Source: Zhengella sp020637775
GTDB lineage: Bacteria; Pseudomonadota; Alphaproteobacteria; Rhizobiales; Rhizobiaceae
NCBI RefSeq assembly: GCF_041397485.1
Contig: NZ_JAWKWO010000003.1
Span: forward strand, 536,439-600,438
Reading direction: 5' to 3'
Length of the DNA: 64,000 nt
Shown in pieces: positions 26,063 through 35,656 of the stretch (within the stretch, counting starts at the first letter, position 1; every line of letters begins with the position of its first letter). The position numbers and the translations under genes were made by a program. The notes beneath the pieces were generated by a model. The model saw nothing but the letters and a program-made list of their open reading frames with translations. It made no database searches and was not told where the DNA came from.

Positions 26063-26896
26063 ATGAATCGGGGCACTGAAAGGGCCTGGAAGGCAGCCAC
26101 GCTGCTTGTGCTCATGCTGTCGGTCGCGGCGGCCGCCTTCTACAGCTGGCAATCGCGCGATGTGTCAGGTCCGGTCAAGGAGAGCCAGGTGGAAATCGAA
26201 CCGTTGCTGCCATCCATATGCCGTTTTGCCATCCATGAAGGCGAAGGGTTCATCACATGCACGGTCGATCCCCGGGAATTCCGGATCGAACTGGCCCTGA
26301 CGGATGCGGGAGGACCGGCCCATGGCTCGCTGGCCGCCTATCTCGGCGCCATGGCCGCCACGGGTTCAATGCCCGTCATCGCCATGAATGGCGGGATGTA
26401 TCACCCGGACATGCGGCCGGTCGGCCTGCATGTGGAGCAGGGCCGCGAGATCGCGCCGCTGGAAACAGCCGATGGCGAGGGCAATTTCTACCTCAAGCCC
26501 AATGGCGTCTTTTTCATTGGCAATGACGGCGAGGCGCATGTGATGGAAACGCAGGCATTTGCCGCGGCCGGCATCCGGCCGCGCCTGGCAACGCAATCGG
26601 GCCCGATGCTGGTGATCGGCGGTGCGCTGCATCCGCGTTTCCTGCCGGACGGGTCGTCACGCTTCATCCGCAACGGTGTCGGGGTTCGTGCCGATGGCAT
26701 GGTCGTTCTCGCGATCAGCCGCGACCCTGTGTCGCTTGGCCTGTTTGCTCGCGCCTTTCGCGATGGATTCGGCTGTCCCGATGCGCTGTTTCTCGACGGC
26801 GGGATATCGGCCTTCGCTGCAAAGGGTGAACTGGTGATCGGCGGCAAGGATCCGGCCGGGCCGATCCTGGCGGTCTTCGGGCCGCAAGGAGGGTGA
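26063..26896 (+). CDS. Phosphodiester glycosidase-like protein (DUF2233), membrane-anchored
   Basis: The 277-residue protein has one N-terminal hydrophobic helix (ATLLVLMLSVAAAAFYSW) that anchors or exports it. A DUF2233/NAGPA domain follows: VIAMNGGMYHPDMRPVGLHV, NFYLKPNGVFFIG, ATQSGPMLVIGG, RNGVGVRADGMVVLAIS and ALFLDGGISAFA. NAGPA-type enzymes hydrolyse sugar-phosphate diester links; bacterial members are thought to act on cell-surface glycans. I chose ATG 26063, which has GAGAGG upstream; the frame is open far upstream without homology. It is inserted between the BolA/purine genes and grxD, on the opposite strand. Confidence 0.85.
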   Translation: MNRGTERAWKAATLLVLMLSVAAAAFYSWQSRDVSGPVKESQVEIEPLLPSICRFAIHEGEGFITCTVDPREFRIELALTDAGGPAHGSLAAYLGAMAATGSMPVIAMNGGMYHPDMRPVGLHVEQGREIAPLETADGEGNFYLKPNGVFFIGNDGEAHVMETQAFAAAGIRPRLATQSGPMLVIGGALHPRFLPDGSSRFIRNGVGVRADGMVVLAISRDPVSLGLFARAFRDGFGCPDALFLDGGISAFAAKGELVIGGKDPAGPILAVFGPQGG

Positions 26897-26914
26897 GGCG
26901 GCGACCGATGGCGG

Positions 26915-27172
26915 TCAGCGCCTTGTTTGCCGCCGGGCCGCCGATTTCGCACGGACTTTCCGCCGGGTGGTCTTGGAGCGGCGGCGCGCGGTCGCCTTGC
27001 GGCTGGTCTGCTTCTTCGCCGGGACGATCAGCTTTTCGAGCTCGCTGACAATCGCACCCATGATGCCGGACGACTTGCGGCGCCGGCGGGCCGTGCGGCG
27101 CGGCTTGCGCAGGATTTCCTTCAGCGCGCCATCCACGGTTTCGGAAACGAGATCGGACAGGATGTTCGCCAT
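26915..27172 (-). CDS. Small Lys/Arg-rich basic protein, histone H1-like tail
   Basis: The 85-residue product starts MANILSDLVSETVDGALKEI, then has clusters KPRRTARRRRKSS (about 24-36), a short hydrophobic helix GIMGAIVSELEKLIV, and a tail made of Lys/Arg with Ala, Ser and Thr (RKATARRRSKTTRRKVRAK). Such tails bind DNA or RNA in bacterial H1-like proteins. I do not know a named family for the whole protein. ATG 27172 is the best start, although the ribosome site is weak. It begins 13 bases after the bolA stop and is probably the last gene of the purine-bolA transcript. It converges on the DUF2233 gene. Confidence 0.6.
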   Translation of the reverse strand: MANILSDLVSETVDGALKEILRKPRRTARRRRKSSGIMGAIVSELEKLIVPAKKQTSRKATARRRSKTTRRKVRAKSAARRQTRR

Positions 27173-27185
27173 GGCGGTCGGGGTA

Positions 27186-27419
27186 TCAGTCCGGCGCGGA
27201 GGTCTGCAGGGCGAGGGCGTGCAGGACGCCACCCATGTTGCCCTTCAGCGCCTCGTAGACCATCTGGTGCTGCTGGACCCGCGACTTGCCGCGGAAGCTC
27301 TCCGAGACAACCTCGGCGGCGTAGTGGTCGCCATCGCCAGCGAGGTCGCGGATCGTGACCTGCGCATCCGGAATGGCGTCCTGGATCAGTCTCTTGATGT
27401 CGCCGGCGTCCATCGGCAT
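27186..27419 (-). CDS. BolA-family protein
   Basis: The 77-residue BolA protein has the class II KH-like fold. It shows IKRLIQDAIPDAQVTIRDLAG, then the VVSESFRGKSRVQQHQMVYEAL loop and helix (with the conserved His of HQMVY that can bind a shared 2Fe-2S cluster), and GGVLHALALQT. BolA partners with CGFS glutaredoxins such as the grxD product encoded nearby. I chose ATG 27419 (MPMDAGDIKRL), which has GGAGAC upstream, over the longer frame to 27464, which overlaps purL. It follows purL by 13 bases, so it is probably co-transcribed with the purine genes. Confidence 0.93.
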   Translation of the reverse strand: MPMDAGDIKRLIQDAIPDAQVTIRDLAGDGDHYAAEVVSESFRGKSRVQQHQMVYEALKGNMGGVLHALALQTSAPD

Positions 27420-27432
27420 GGGGCAGGTCTCC

Positions 27433-29664
<2,232 letters not shown>

Positions 29665-29684
29665 CTTGTCTCTGCCAGTTCCTG

Positions 29685-30107
29685 TCAGGCCTTGCAGCCG
29701 GTGCCGCCGGTGGCCCAGCGGGTCACGTCGGTATTGATGCGGGCGGAAAGCGGCCGCGCGGTCAGCGGTCCGTAGGTGGTCAGTTTCACCGGGTTGCCAT
29801 GGGCCTCGATGACCAGTTGCGGCAGGCCCTGGGCGGCCTTTGCCGAAACGAGCAGCAGGCGGGGCTTGCCGACCCGTGTGTCCAGTTCCGGGATGAGGCG
29901 GTATGCGGCGAAATCCCGGTCCTTGGAGCGCATCCAGCAGGTCAGGGCTTCCTCGTTCACCTTCTGGAGAAGCGCGGTGGCCGCAGAATTGTCGACCGTG
30001 GCGATCAACGGTCCGCCGGCCGGTTCGCTCTGGCAGCCGGTCAGCGATGCTGCCAGGAACGAAGCCAGTGGCGGCAGTGCGGCGCGGGCAAGGCGGCTGA
30101 CGTTCAT
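29685..30107 (-). CDS. Predicted lipoprotein of unknown function
   Basis: The 140-residue product has a lipoprotein signal: hydrophobic ALPPLASFLAASLTGC with lipobox LTGC, so Cys25 would be lipid-modified. The mature part has one more conserved-looking Cys (EALTCWMRSKDRDF) and ends ...GGTGCKA. The rest is beta-rich with no motif that I recognise. It starts 4 bases after the stop of the upstream hydrolase-like gene and ends 20 bases before purL, so it is carried within the purine operon. The Asp after the lipid Cys that would favour inner-membrane retention is absent (Gln here). Confidence 0.75.
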   Translation of the reverse strand: MNVSRLARAALPPLASFLAASLTGCQSEPAGGPLIATVDNSAATALLQKVNEEALTCWMRSKDRDFAAYRLIPELDTRVGKPRLLLVSAKAAQGLPQLVIEAHGNPVKLTTYGPLTARPLSARINTDVTRWATGGTGCKA

Positions 30108-30111
30108 GCCG

Positions 30112-30774
30112 TTACCTCAGGGCCTGGATGATCTGGCTGTGCACTTCGCGGGCAAGAACCGCGTTCTCGGTCATGTTCCAGTGGCTTTCGGAAATGTAGG
30201 TGATGTCGGCGCGGTCGCGGATGTCTATGTTTTCCACGCGTCCCGCCATGCCGTCCGGGATTTCGAGCGCCTTGCCGAAGGCGTTGACTTCCGTCACCAG
30301 CGCGTCAACCGAGAGGTAATAGTTGCGGTAGCGGGCGACCGAGGGCGAGACGGGCCCGTCGAATGTCGGATCGAGGGTGATCACAAGGCTGATCGGCACG
30401 CCACGCGAGGCCAGCTGGTCGGCCAGCGACAAGGCGGCATTGGCGCCGAAGGAATGGCCGACGAGGACGATCGGACCACTGAGCGTGGACGAGAGAATGT
30501 CGTTTTCCGCCGCGCGCTTTTCCCGCCATGAATAGACGCGGGCAATGATGCCCTGCTGGGCGAGCCGGCCGGCGATGCCGTCCAGCCCCATGGAAAAGGC
30601 GCCGCCAAAGAAGCCGCGGAAGAAATAGACCTGCGCCGACTTCTGCGCCGCGGCCGGGCCTGGCGCGAGCAATACCGGCAGCGCCACCATTGCCGCCAGA
30701 ACGAAGGCCAGAACCCTGGCGGACGGTGTCTGTCCGCGGTTCCGGCGTCCTGCTCCGGCCAGGGCGCGCATCAT
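30112..30774 (-). CDS. Exported alpha/beta-hydrolase-like protein
   Basis: The 220-residue precursor has a signal peptide (ARVLAFVLAAMVALPVLLAP, likely cleavage after AAA at about 43) and a serine hydrolase core. The nucleophile elbow is GHSFGANAALSLA; a likely Asp is in ITLDPTFDG and a likely His in SESHWNMTENA near the C-terminus. The N-terminal YFFRGFFGGAFSMGLDG could supply the oxyanion site. The fold resembles lipase or thioesterase members of the superfamily, and the substrate is unknown. It overlaps purQ by 4 bases (ATGA) and is 4 bases before the lipoprotein gene. The pair may act together in the envelope. Confidence 0.78.
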   Translation of the reverse strand: MMRALAGAGRRNRGQTPSARVLAFVLAAMVALPVLLAPGPAAAQKSAQVYFFRGFFGGAFSMGLDGIAGRLAQQGIIARVYSWREKRAAENDILSSTLSGPIVLVGHSFGANAALSLADQLASRGVPISLVITLDPTFDGPVSPSVARYRNYYLSVDALVTEVNAFGKALEIPDGMAGRVENIDIRDRADITYISESHWNMTENAVLAREVHSQIIQALR

Positions 30775-31448
30775 ACGGCGACTCCGGCCAGGCCGAGGGC
30801 GCTTTCGAACAGCGCACGGCCATCCTCGCCACCATGGGCCGGTTCGATCAGGTTTTCGGGATGGGGCATCATGCCCAGCACGTTGCCCGCTTCATTCACG
30901 ATACCGGCAATGTCATTGACCGATCCGTTCGGATTGGTGCCTTCGGCGTAACGGAAAACAACCTGGTTGTTGTCCTCCATGCGCCTGAGCGTATCGTCAT
31001 CGGCGAAATAGTTGCCGTCATGGTGCGCGACGGGGCAGCGGATCACCTGGCCCTGCCGGTAGCCGCCGGTGAACACCGTGCCGGCATTGGCGACTTCCAG
31101 CTTCACTTCACGGCAGACGAAATGCAACGACGCATTGCGCATCAGCGCGCCGGGCAGGAGGCCGGCTTCCAGCAGGATCTGGAAACCGTTGCACACGCCC
31201 ATGACACGCACGCCCTCAGCCGCCTTCTCGCGTACCGCATCGAGGACCGGCATGCGCGCGGCAATGGCGCCGCAGCGCAGGTAGTCGCCATAGGAGAAGC
31301 CGCCAGGGATCACGACAAGATCCACGTCGGGAATGGAGGTGTCGGTCTGCCAGACGGTGACGGGCGGTGTGCCGGAAATCTTCGTCAGTGCCGCGATCAT
31401 GTCGCGGTCACGGTTGAGTCCGGGGAGGAGGATGACCGCTGCTTTCAT
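30771..31448 (-). CDS. purQ: Phosphoribosylformylglycinamidine synthase, glutaminase subunit
   Basis: The 225-residue PurQ is the class I glutamine amidotransferase that feeds ammonia to PurL. The nucleophile Cys is in GVCNGFQILLEAGLLPG (about residue 87) and the His-x-Glu pair is near the C-terminus in MMPHPENL. Also present are VVIPGGFSYGDYLRCGAIAA and the usual start MKAAVILLPGLNRDRDM. It follows purS by 4 bases and overlaps the next gene by 4, so translation is coupled through this section of the purine operon. Confidence 0.97.
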   Translation of the reverse strand: MKAAVILLPGLNRDRDMIAALTKISGTPPVTVWQTDTSIPDVDLVVIPGGFSYGDYLRCGAIAARMPVLDAVREKAAEGVRVMGVCNGFQILLEAGLLPGALMRNASLHFVCREVKLEVANAGTVFTGGYRQGQVIRCPVAHHDGNYFADDDTLRRMEDNNQVVFRYAEGTNPNGSVNDIAGIVNEAGNVLGMMPHPENLIEPAHGGEDGRALFESALGLAGVAV

Positions 31449-31452
31449 GGTG

Positions 31453-31695
31453 TCAGGCGATCTCCACCGCGTAATCCTCGATCACCGTGTTGGCCAGCAG
31501 CTTCTCGGCCATGGCCTTCAGTTCCGTTTCCGCGCGGGAGCGGTCGTCATGGTCGAGTTCGATGTCGAAGACCTTGCCCTGGCGCACATGGCCGACGCCG
31601 GAAAAGCCGAGTGTGCCCAATGCGCCCTCGATGGCCTTGCCCTGCGGGTCCAGAACGCCGTTCTTTAATGTGACGGTGACGCGTGCCTTGATCAC
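31453..31695 (-). CDS. purS: Phosphoribosylformylglycinamidine synthase, PurS subunit
   Basis: PurS is the small dimeric subunit that bridges PurL and PurQ. The 80-residue product matches the family: KARVTVTLKNGVLDPQGKAIE, LGFSGVGHVRQGKVFDIELD and the C-terminal VIEDYAVEI. The start is a GTG at 31695, with AAGGA about ten bases upstream. A longer open frame exists but runs back into purC with no homology. It is 41 bases after purC and 4 before purQ. Confidence 0.95.
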   Translation of the reverse strand: MIKARVTVTLKNGVLDPQGKAIEGALGTLGFSGVGHVRQGKVFDIELDHDDRSRAETELKAMAEKLLANTVIEDYAVEIA

Positions 31696-31736
31696 TTCGA
31701 TTTCGTCCTTGTCTGCCTGACGGGATGGCGCGGCGC

Positions 31737-32534
31737 TCAGTGGACCGAGCCGCCGTCCTTGTCGTCCTTGCTGGAAACGAGTACCGGGCCGGAGGACCGG
31801 GGCGGCTCGTTCTCGTTGATGATGCCGAGACGGCGGGCGACTTCCTGGTAGGCCTCCACGAGGCCGCCCATGTCGCGGCGGAAGCGGTCCTTGTCCAGCT
31901 TGTCCTGGGTGGCGACGTCCCAGAGGCGGCAGGAATCGGGCGAGATCTCGTCGGCGAGCACGATGCGCATCATGTCGCCTTCCCACAGCCGGCCGCATTC
32001 GATCTTGAAATCGACAAGCTGGATGCCGACGCCGAGGAACATGCCGGACAGGAAGTCGTTGATGCGGATGGCCAGCGCCATGATGTCGTCGATTTCCTGG
32101 GGGGACGCCCAGCCGAAGGCCGTGATGTGCTCTTCGGAGACCATCGGATCGTCCAGCGCATCGGCCTTGTAGTAGAATTCGATGATGGAACGCGGCAGCA
32201 CCGTGCCTTCCTCGATGCCGAGACGCTTGGAGAGCGAACCGGCGGCGACATTGCGCACCACCACTTCCAGCGGAATGATCTCCACTTCCTTGATCAGCTG
32301 CTCGCGCATGTTGAGGCGGCGAATGAAGTGGGTGGGGATGCCCATCCGGTTGAGATTGGTGAAGATGTGCTCCGAAATGCGGTTGTTGAGCACGCCCTTG
32401 CCGTCCACGATCTCGTGCTTCTTGGCATTGAACGCGGTGGCGTCATCCTTGAAAAACTGGATCAGCGTGCCCGGCTCCGGGCCTTCATAGAGGATCTTGG
32501 CCTTGCCTTCGTAGATGCGGCGGCGACGATTCAT
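31737..32534 (-). CDS. purC: SAICAR synthetase
   Basis: PurC joins aspartate to CAIR with ATP to form SAICAR in purine synthesis. The 265-residue protein has the usual motifs: RRRIYEGKAKILYEG at the start, FKDDATAFNAKK, PLEVVVRNVAAGSLSKRLG, LVDFKIECGR and LADEISPDSCRLWD. It leads the operon purC-purS-purQ-hydrolase-lipoprotein-purL-bolA. The C-terminal 30 residues (ENEPPRSSGPVLVSSKDDKD) are a polar extension beyond the usual end. Its upstream region, shared with the zeta-subunit gene, is nearly 300 bases long. Confidence 0.97.
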   Translation of the reverse strand: MNRRRRIYEGKAKILYEGPEPGTLIQFFKDDATAFNAKKHEIVDGKGVLNNRISEHIFTNLNRMGIPTHFIRRLNMREQLIKEVEIIPLEVVVRNVAAGSLSKRLGIEEGTVLPRSIIEFYYKADALDDPMVSEEHITAFGWASPQEIDDIMALAIRINDFLSGMFLGVGIQLVDFKIECGRLWEGDMMRIVLADEISPDSCRLWDVATQDKLDKDRFRRDMGGLVEAYQEVARRLGIINENEPPRSSGPVLVSSKDDKDGGSVH

Positions 32535-32740
32535 GGGCTTTTCTCTTCAAGACCTTGCGCGCTCAGGGGCGCGGCGCGCGAACGCGGAATCACTTCGGCG
32601 GCGCTTTTCCGGCACCGTTGCTGTCGCGGTCTCTAAACCAAAGCCGGCTTTTGCTCAATGGGCGTTTGGCGCCATCAACCGCTTTGTGCCGCCCGAATTC
32701 GGCGCAAACGCGCCCTTGATCGTGTTTTCATGTCAAAAGG

Positions 32741-32769
32741 CTTTTGCCAAGCGATGGCAAAACCCATAT
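32741..32769 (+). promoter_or_regulatory. Promoter-like region with operator-type inverted repeat before the zeta gene
   Basis: TTTTGCCA-AGCGA-TGGCAAAA (32742-32762) is a perfect 8-base inverted repeat. It overlaps a CTTTTGC-N16-CCATAT pattern (32741-32769) that resembles an RpoH-type promoter. A separate 17-base palindrome, GGCCGGAC-C-GTCCGGCC, lies in the leader at 32792-32808. Confidence 0.4.
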
Positions 32770-32832
32770 TGAAATCGCTTGAATCACGCCCGGCCGGACC
32801 GTCCGGCCCGTCCAGACACAAGGATAGCTGCC

Positions 32833-33153
32833 ATGAGCCAGATGAGTGACCGCGAGAAGGCTTTCGAAAACAAGTTCGCCCATGACGAGGAGTTGAAGTT
32901 CAAGGCCATGGCGCGCCGGAACAAGCTTCTGGGCCTGTGGGCTGCGGAAAAGATGGGCAAGAGCGGCGCCGATGCGGAGGCCTATGCCAAGGAAGTCGTG
33001 CTGGCCGATTTCGAGGAAGCCGGTGACGAGGACGTGTTCCGCAAGATCCGCGGCGATTTCGATGCTGCCGGCGTGGAACAGTCCGACCACCAGATCCGGC
33101 GCACCATGGAAGAACTGCTGGCCACGGCGGCCGAGCAGGTCACCAAGGAGTAA
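32833..33153 (+). CDS. F1-ATPase inhibitor zeta subunit (DUF1476)
   Basis: The 106-residue helical protein belongs to DUF1476, found in alphaproteobacteria. In Paracoccus the zeta subunit binds the F1 part of ATP synthase and blocks ATP hydrolysis. The family start MSQMSDREKAFENKFAHDEE (the N-terminal inhibitory helix) and LWAAEKMGKSGADAEAYAKEVV are clear. I chose ATG 32833; the open frame starts at 32779 but the added part is Pro/Arg-rich and not conserved. It is a single gene with its own terminator, divergent from purC. Confidence 0.92.
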   Translation: MSQMSDREKAFENKFAHDEELKFKAMARRNKLLGLWAAEKMGKSGADAEAYAKEVVLADFEEAGDEDVFRKIRGDFDAAGVEQSDHQIRRTMEELLATAAEQVTKE

Positions 33154-33179
33154 GCGCGCCGCCATTCGCGCCTTTCCTG

Positions 33180-33210
33180 CGGCCGTCCGGTCTTGCCGGG
33201 CGGCCGTTTT
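33180..33210 (+). terminator. Rho-independent terminator after the zeta gene
   Basis: CGGCCGTCCGG (33180-33190) pairs with CCGGGCGGCCG (33196-33206), with one T-G wobble, around a 5-base loop and is followed by TTTT. It lies 26 bases after the stop codon. Confidence 0.88.
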
Positions 33211-33259
33211 GCTTGCAAGGATGGCGCCGCATGCCGGGGGAGCCGGCGAGGAGGAAAGC

Positions 33260-34048
33260 ATGTCCAAATTCACCAGCCTGGCCGACCGCCTGCGCGCCGG
33301 CGAAACCCTGCTCAGCGCCTGGTCATCCATACCCGACCCGGTGACGATGGAGGCTGTCGCAGCCACCGCCTTCGACACCGTGATCCTCGACATGCAGCAT
33401 GGCGGGCATGACGACGGCTCTGTCCTGCGCTGCCTGCCGGCAGTGCTCGGCGCGGGAAAGCCGGCCATCGTGCGTATTCCCGTCGGCCGCTTCGACATGG
33501 CCAGCCGCGCGCTGGATTTCGGCGCCGATGCGGTCATCGCGCCGATGATCAATTCGCTGGACGATGCGCGCCGCTTTGCCGCGGCGATGAAATATCCGCC
33601 GGTGGGCGGGCGTTCCTGGGGTCCGACCATCGGCGTTGCGCGGCGCGGCGCGGCCGGCGGGCAGGCCTATCTGGAATGCGCCAATGCACAAACGCTGGCC
33701 TTCGCGATGATCGAAACGCGCGAAGCCTTCGAGATCGCCGACGCGATCCTCGATGTCGATGGCATTGACGGCGTCTTTGTCGGCCCGTCCGATTTCTCCA
33801 TCGCATGGTCTGGTGGACACCGGATCGATCCGCTGATGGACGACATGATGGAGGCGATCGGCGCGATCGCAGCCAAGGCGACGGCGCGCGGCAAGCTTTC
33901 GGCCATCTATGCCATCAATCCGGCGATCTGCGCCGCATATGCCGCCATGGGCTACCGCCTGATGGCCGTCGCCACGGAAGGGCTCTACATGGCGGCAGGC
34001 GCGGCGGCCATGGTTGCCGATGCGCGCGCGGCCATGGACAAGGCCTGA
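33260..34048 (+). CDS. HpcH/HpaI-family class II aldolase
   Basis: The 262-residue protein belongs to the HpcH/HpaI family of metal-dependent aldolases that split 4-hydroxy-2-oxo acids to pyruvate and an aldehyde. Visible motifs are LLSAWSSIPDPVTMEAVA, FDTVILDMQHGGHDDGS (catalytic His region), IVRIPVG, GADAVIAPMINSLDDARRF, MIETREAFEIADAIL (metal Glu) and GVFVGPSDFSIAWS (metal Asp). The substrate is not fixed by sequence; 4-hydroxy-2-oxo-heptanedioate or sugar-derived keto acids are candidates. GAGGAAAG lies before ATG 33260. It converges on the RBBP9-like gene. Confidence 0.9.
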   Translation: MSKFTSLADRLRAGETLLSAWSSIPDPVTMEAVAATAFDTVILDMQHGGHDDGSVLRCLPAVLGAGKPAIVRIPVGRFDMASRALDFGADAVIAPMINSLDDARRFAAAMKYPPVGGRSWGPTIGVARRGAAGGQAYLECANAQTLAFAMIETREAFEIADAILDVDGIDGVFVGPSDFSIAWSGGHRIDPLMDDMMEAIGAIAAKATARGKLSAIYAINPAICAAYAAMGYRLMAVATEGLYMAAGAAAMVADARAAMDKA

Positions 34049-34051
34049 CCT

Positions 34052-34606
34052 TCAGGGCCGCAGGTGCGAAAGGAATTTCGCGAAGACCATGGATCCTTCC
34101 GGCCATGGTCCATGCCCGGATTCGGCATTGATATGCCCGCTTTCTCCGCCGTCCAGGAAAAGCGAGCCCCAGCTCGCGGCCATGTCCTCGGCCACGTCAA
34201 AGGCGCAGAACGGATCGTTGCGGCTGGCGATGACCACGGAGGGAAAGGGCAGGGGATCGCGCGGGTAGGGGCCGAATGTCATCAGGTGCTTCGGGCGGAT
34301 ATGCGGATTGGCGGTATCGGGCGGGGCAGCAAAGAAGGCGCCAGCCACCTTTCCCGCAATCTCGCGGGCGCCAAGCACACAGATCGCCGCGCCCAGGGAA
34401 TGACCGATCAGAACGACCGGCTTGCGCGCCCGTTCCACTTCGCCGACAAGGCGGTCAACCCAGTCCTCGCGCACGGGCTTGCTCCAGGCGTCCTGTTCCA
34501 CGCGACGGGCGCTGGAAAGGCGGCCCTGCCAGCGCGACTGCCAATGGTCCGGACCGGAGCCGTTATAGCCCGGCACAATGAGGATTTCACATTCGGATGA
34601 TTTCAT
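34052..34606 (-). CDS. RBBP9/YdeN-family alpha/beta hydrolase
   Basis: The 184-residue protein belongs to the RBBP9/YdeN group of small serine hydrolases. It starts MKSSECEILIVPGYNGSGPD and has HWQSRW, the nucleophile elbow IGHSLGAAICVLG, an Asp in SRNDPFCAF, and the catalytic His in ESGHINAESGHGPWP. The family has no settled bacterial function. There is no signal peptide. A longer frame to 34651 exists, but its ribosome site is too close to the start; the chosen start also has a weak site. It converges on the aldolase gene, with a 3-base gap. Confidence 0.86.
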   Translation of the reverse strand: MKSSECEILIVPGYNGSGPDHWQSRWQGRLSSARRVEQDAWSKPVREDWVDRLVGEVERARKPVVLIGHSLGAAICVLGAREIAGKVAGAFFAAPPDTANPHIRPKHLMTFGPYPRDPLPFPSVVIASRNDPFCAFDVAEDMAASWGSLFLDGGESGHINAESGHGPWPEGSMVFAKFLSHLRP

Positions 34607-34821
34607 GGGCGCGGATGTAATGCACGCCTCGTCGCGGCGCAAGGCATGCATTCACCTCGCGCGGGAACAGCGCATGGCAGGCTTTTGATGACCCTGCGTT
34701 AGGAAAAACCGGCATTCTGGGATAGACTCCATGGCAGAGGGGTGCGCTGCGGCGTCGTGCGCTGCCCCATGGCCCTGGCATGATCCGCAGCCACCCGTCG
34801 TTGACAAACGGAGGTGCTGCC

Positions 34822-35622
34822 ATGAGCGGATTTCATGTCGTAGCGGGCGCCGATGACACATTCGAACGGCCCGCAATCCGGAGACTGACCCTTTCCGACC
34901 TGAAAGCGGCCTTGCGGCTCGGGGTCGACGATTTCTTCGAGAAGCCGTCGCATACCGTTTTCCTTTGCCTGATCTATCCGGTTGCCGGGCTCGTGCTGTC
35001 GGCCTGGATGACGGGGGCGAACATCCTGACGCTCCTGTTCCCGCTGATGTCAGGCTTCGCGCTGGTGGGGCCGGTTGCCGCCATCGGTCTCTATGAGATC
35101 AGCCGGCGGCGGGAGGCCGGGCTGGACACGTCGTGGTGGCATGCGCTGGACGTGCGCCGCTCGCCGGCCCTGCCGTCGATCATCGGCGTGGCGGTGTGGC
35201 TGCTGGCGGTGTTCGTCGCCTGGCTGCTGACGGCGCAGGCCATTTATGGCGCCCATTTCGGCGACACGCAGCCGCAGGGCCTTGGCGACATGGCGCAGAT
35301 GATGCTGGCCTCGGAGGCAGGCCGTTCCGTCATGCTGTGGGGAAACCTGGCCGGCTTCGGCTTTGCCGTTCTGGTTCTTGCCACCAGCGTGGTCGCGTTT
35401 CCGCTGCTGCTCGACCGGGATGCCGGCGCGCTGGCTGCGCTCGACACGTCGTTGCGGGTGACATTGGCCAACCCGGTGCCGGTGGCCGTGTGGGGCCTCA
35501 TCGTGGCGGGTTTGCTGGTCATCGGAACCGTGCCGTTCTTCGCCGGTCTGGCCGTCGTCCTGCCGGTCCTTGGCCATTCGACCTGGCACCTCTACCGGCG
35601 GGCGGTGGCGGAAGCCGGCTGA
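34822..35622 (+). CDS. DUF2189 family integral membrane protein
   Basis: The 266-residue protein has a soluble N-terminal segment (ERPAIRRLTLSDLKAALRLGVDDFFEKPSH) followed by about six membrane helices, which is the DUF2189 layout. Paired helices with GFALVGPVAAIGLYEISRRRE and LAGFGFAVLVLATSVVAFPLLLD are characteristic. Members are common in alphaproteobacteria, sometimes near cytochrome oxidase genes, and are of unknown role. GGAGGTG precedes ATG 34822. It stands alone and converges on purB. Confidence 0.87.
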   Translation: MSGFHVVAGADDTFERPAIRRLTLSDLKAALRLGVDDFFEKPSHTVFLCLIYPVAGLVLSAWMTGANILTLLFPLMSGFALVGPVAAIGLYEISRRREAGLDTSWWHALDVRRSPALPSIIGVAVWLLAVFVAWLLTAQAIYGAHFGDTQPQGLGDMAQMMLASEAGRSVMLWGNLAGFGFAVLVLATSVVAFPLLLDRDAGALAALDTSLRVTLANPVPVAVWGLIVAGLLVIGTVPFFAGLAVVLPVLGHSTWHLYRRAVAEAG

Positions 35623-35656
35623 GCGCCGGCCCCCGGAAGGCGGACGGTCTGGCCGG

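Noticed and set aside
26366..26632. Minus-strand frame inside the DUF2233 gene
   Set aside because: A shadow frame without a ribosome site or motif, opposite a well-supported gene.
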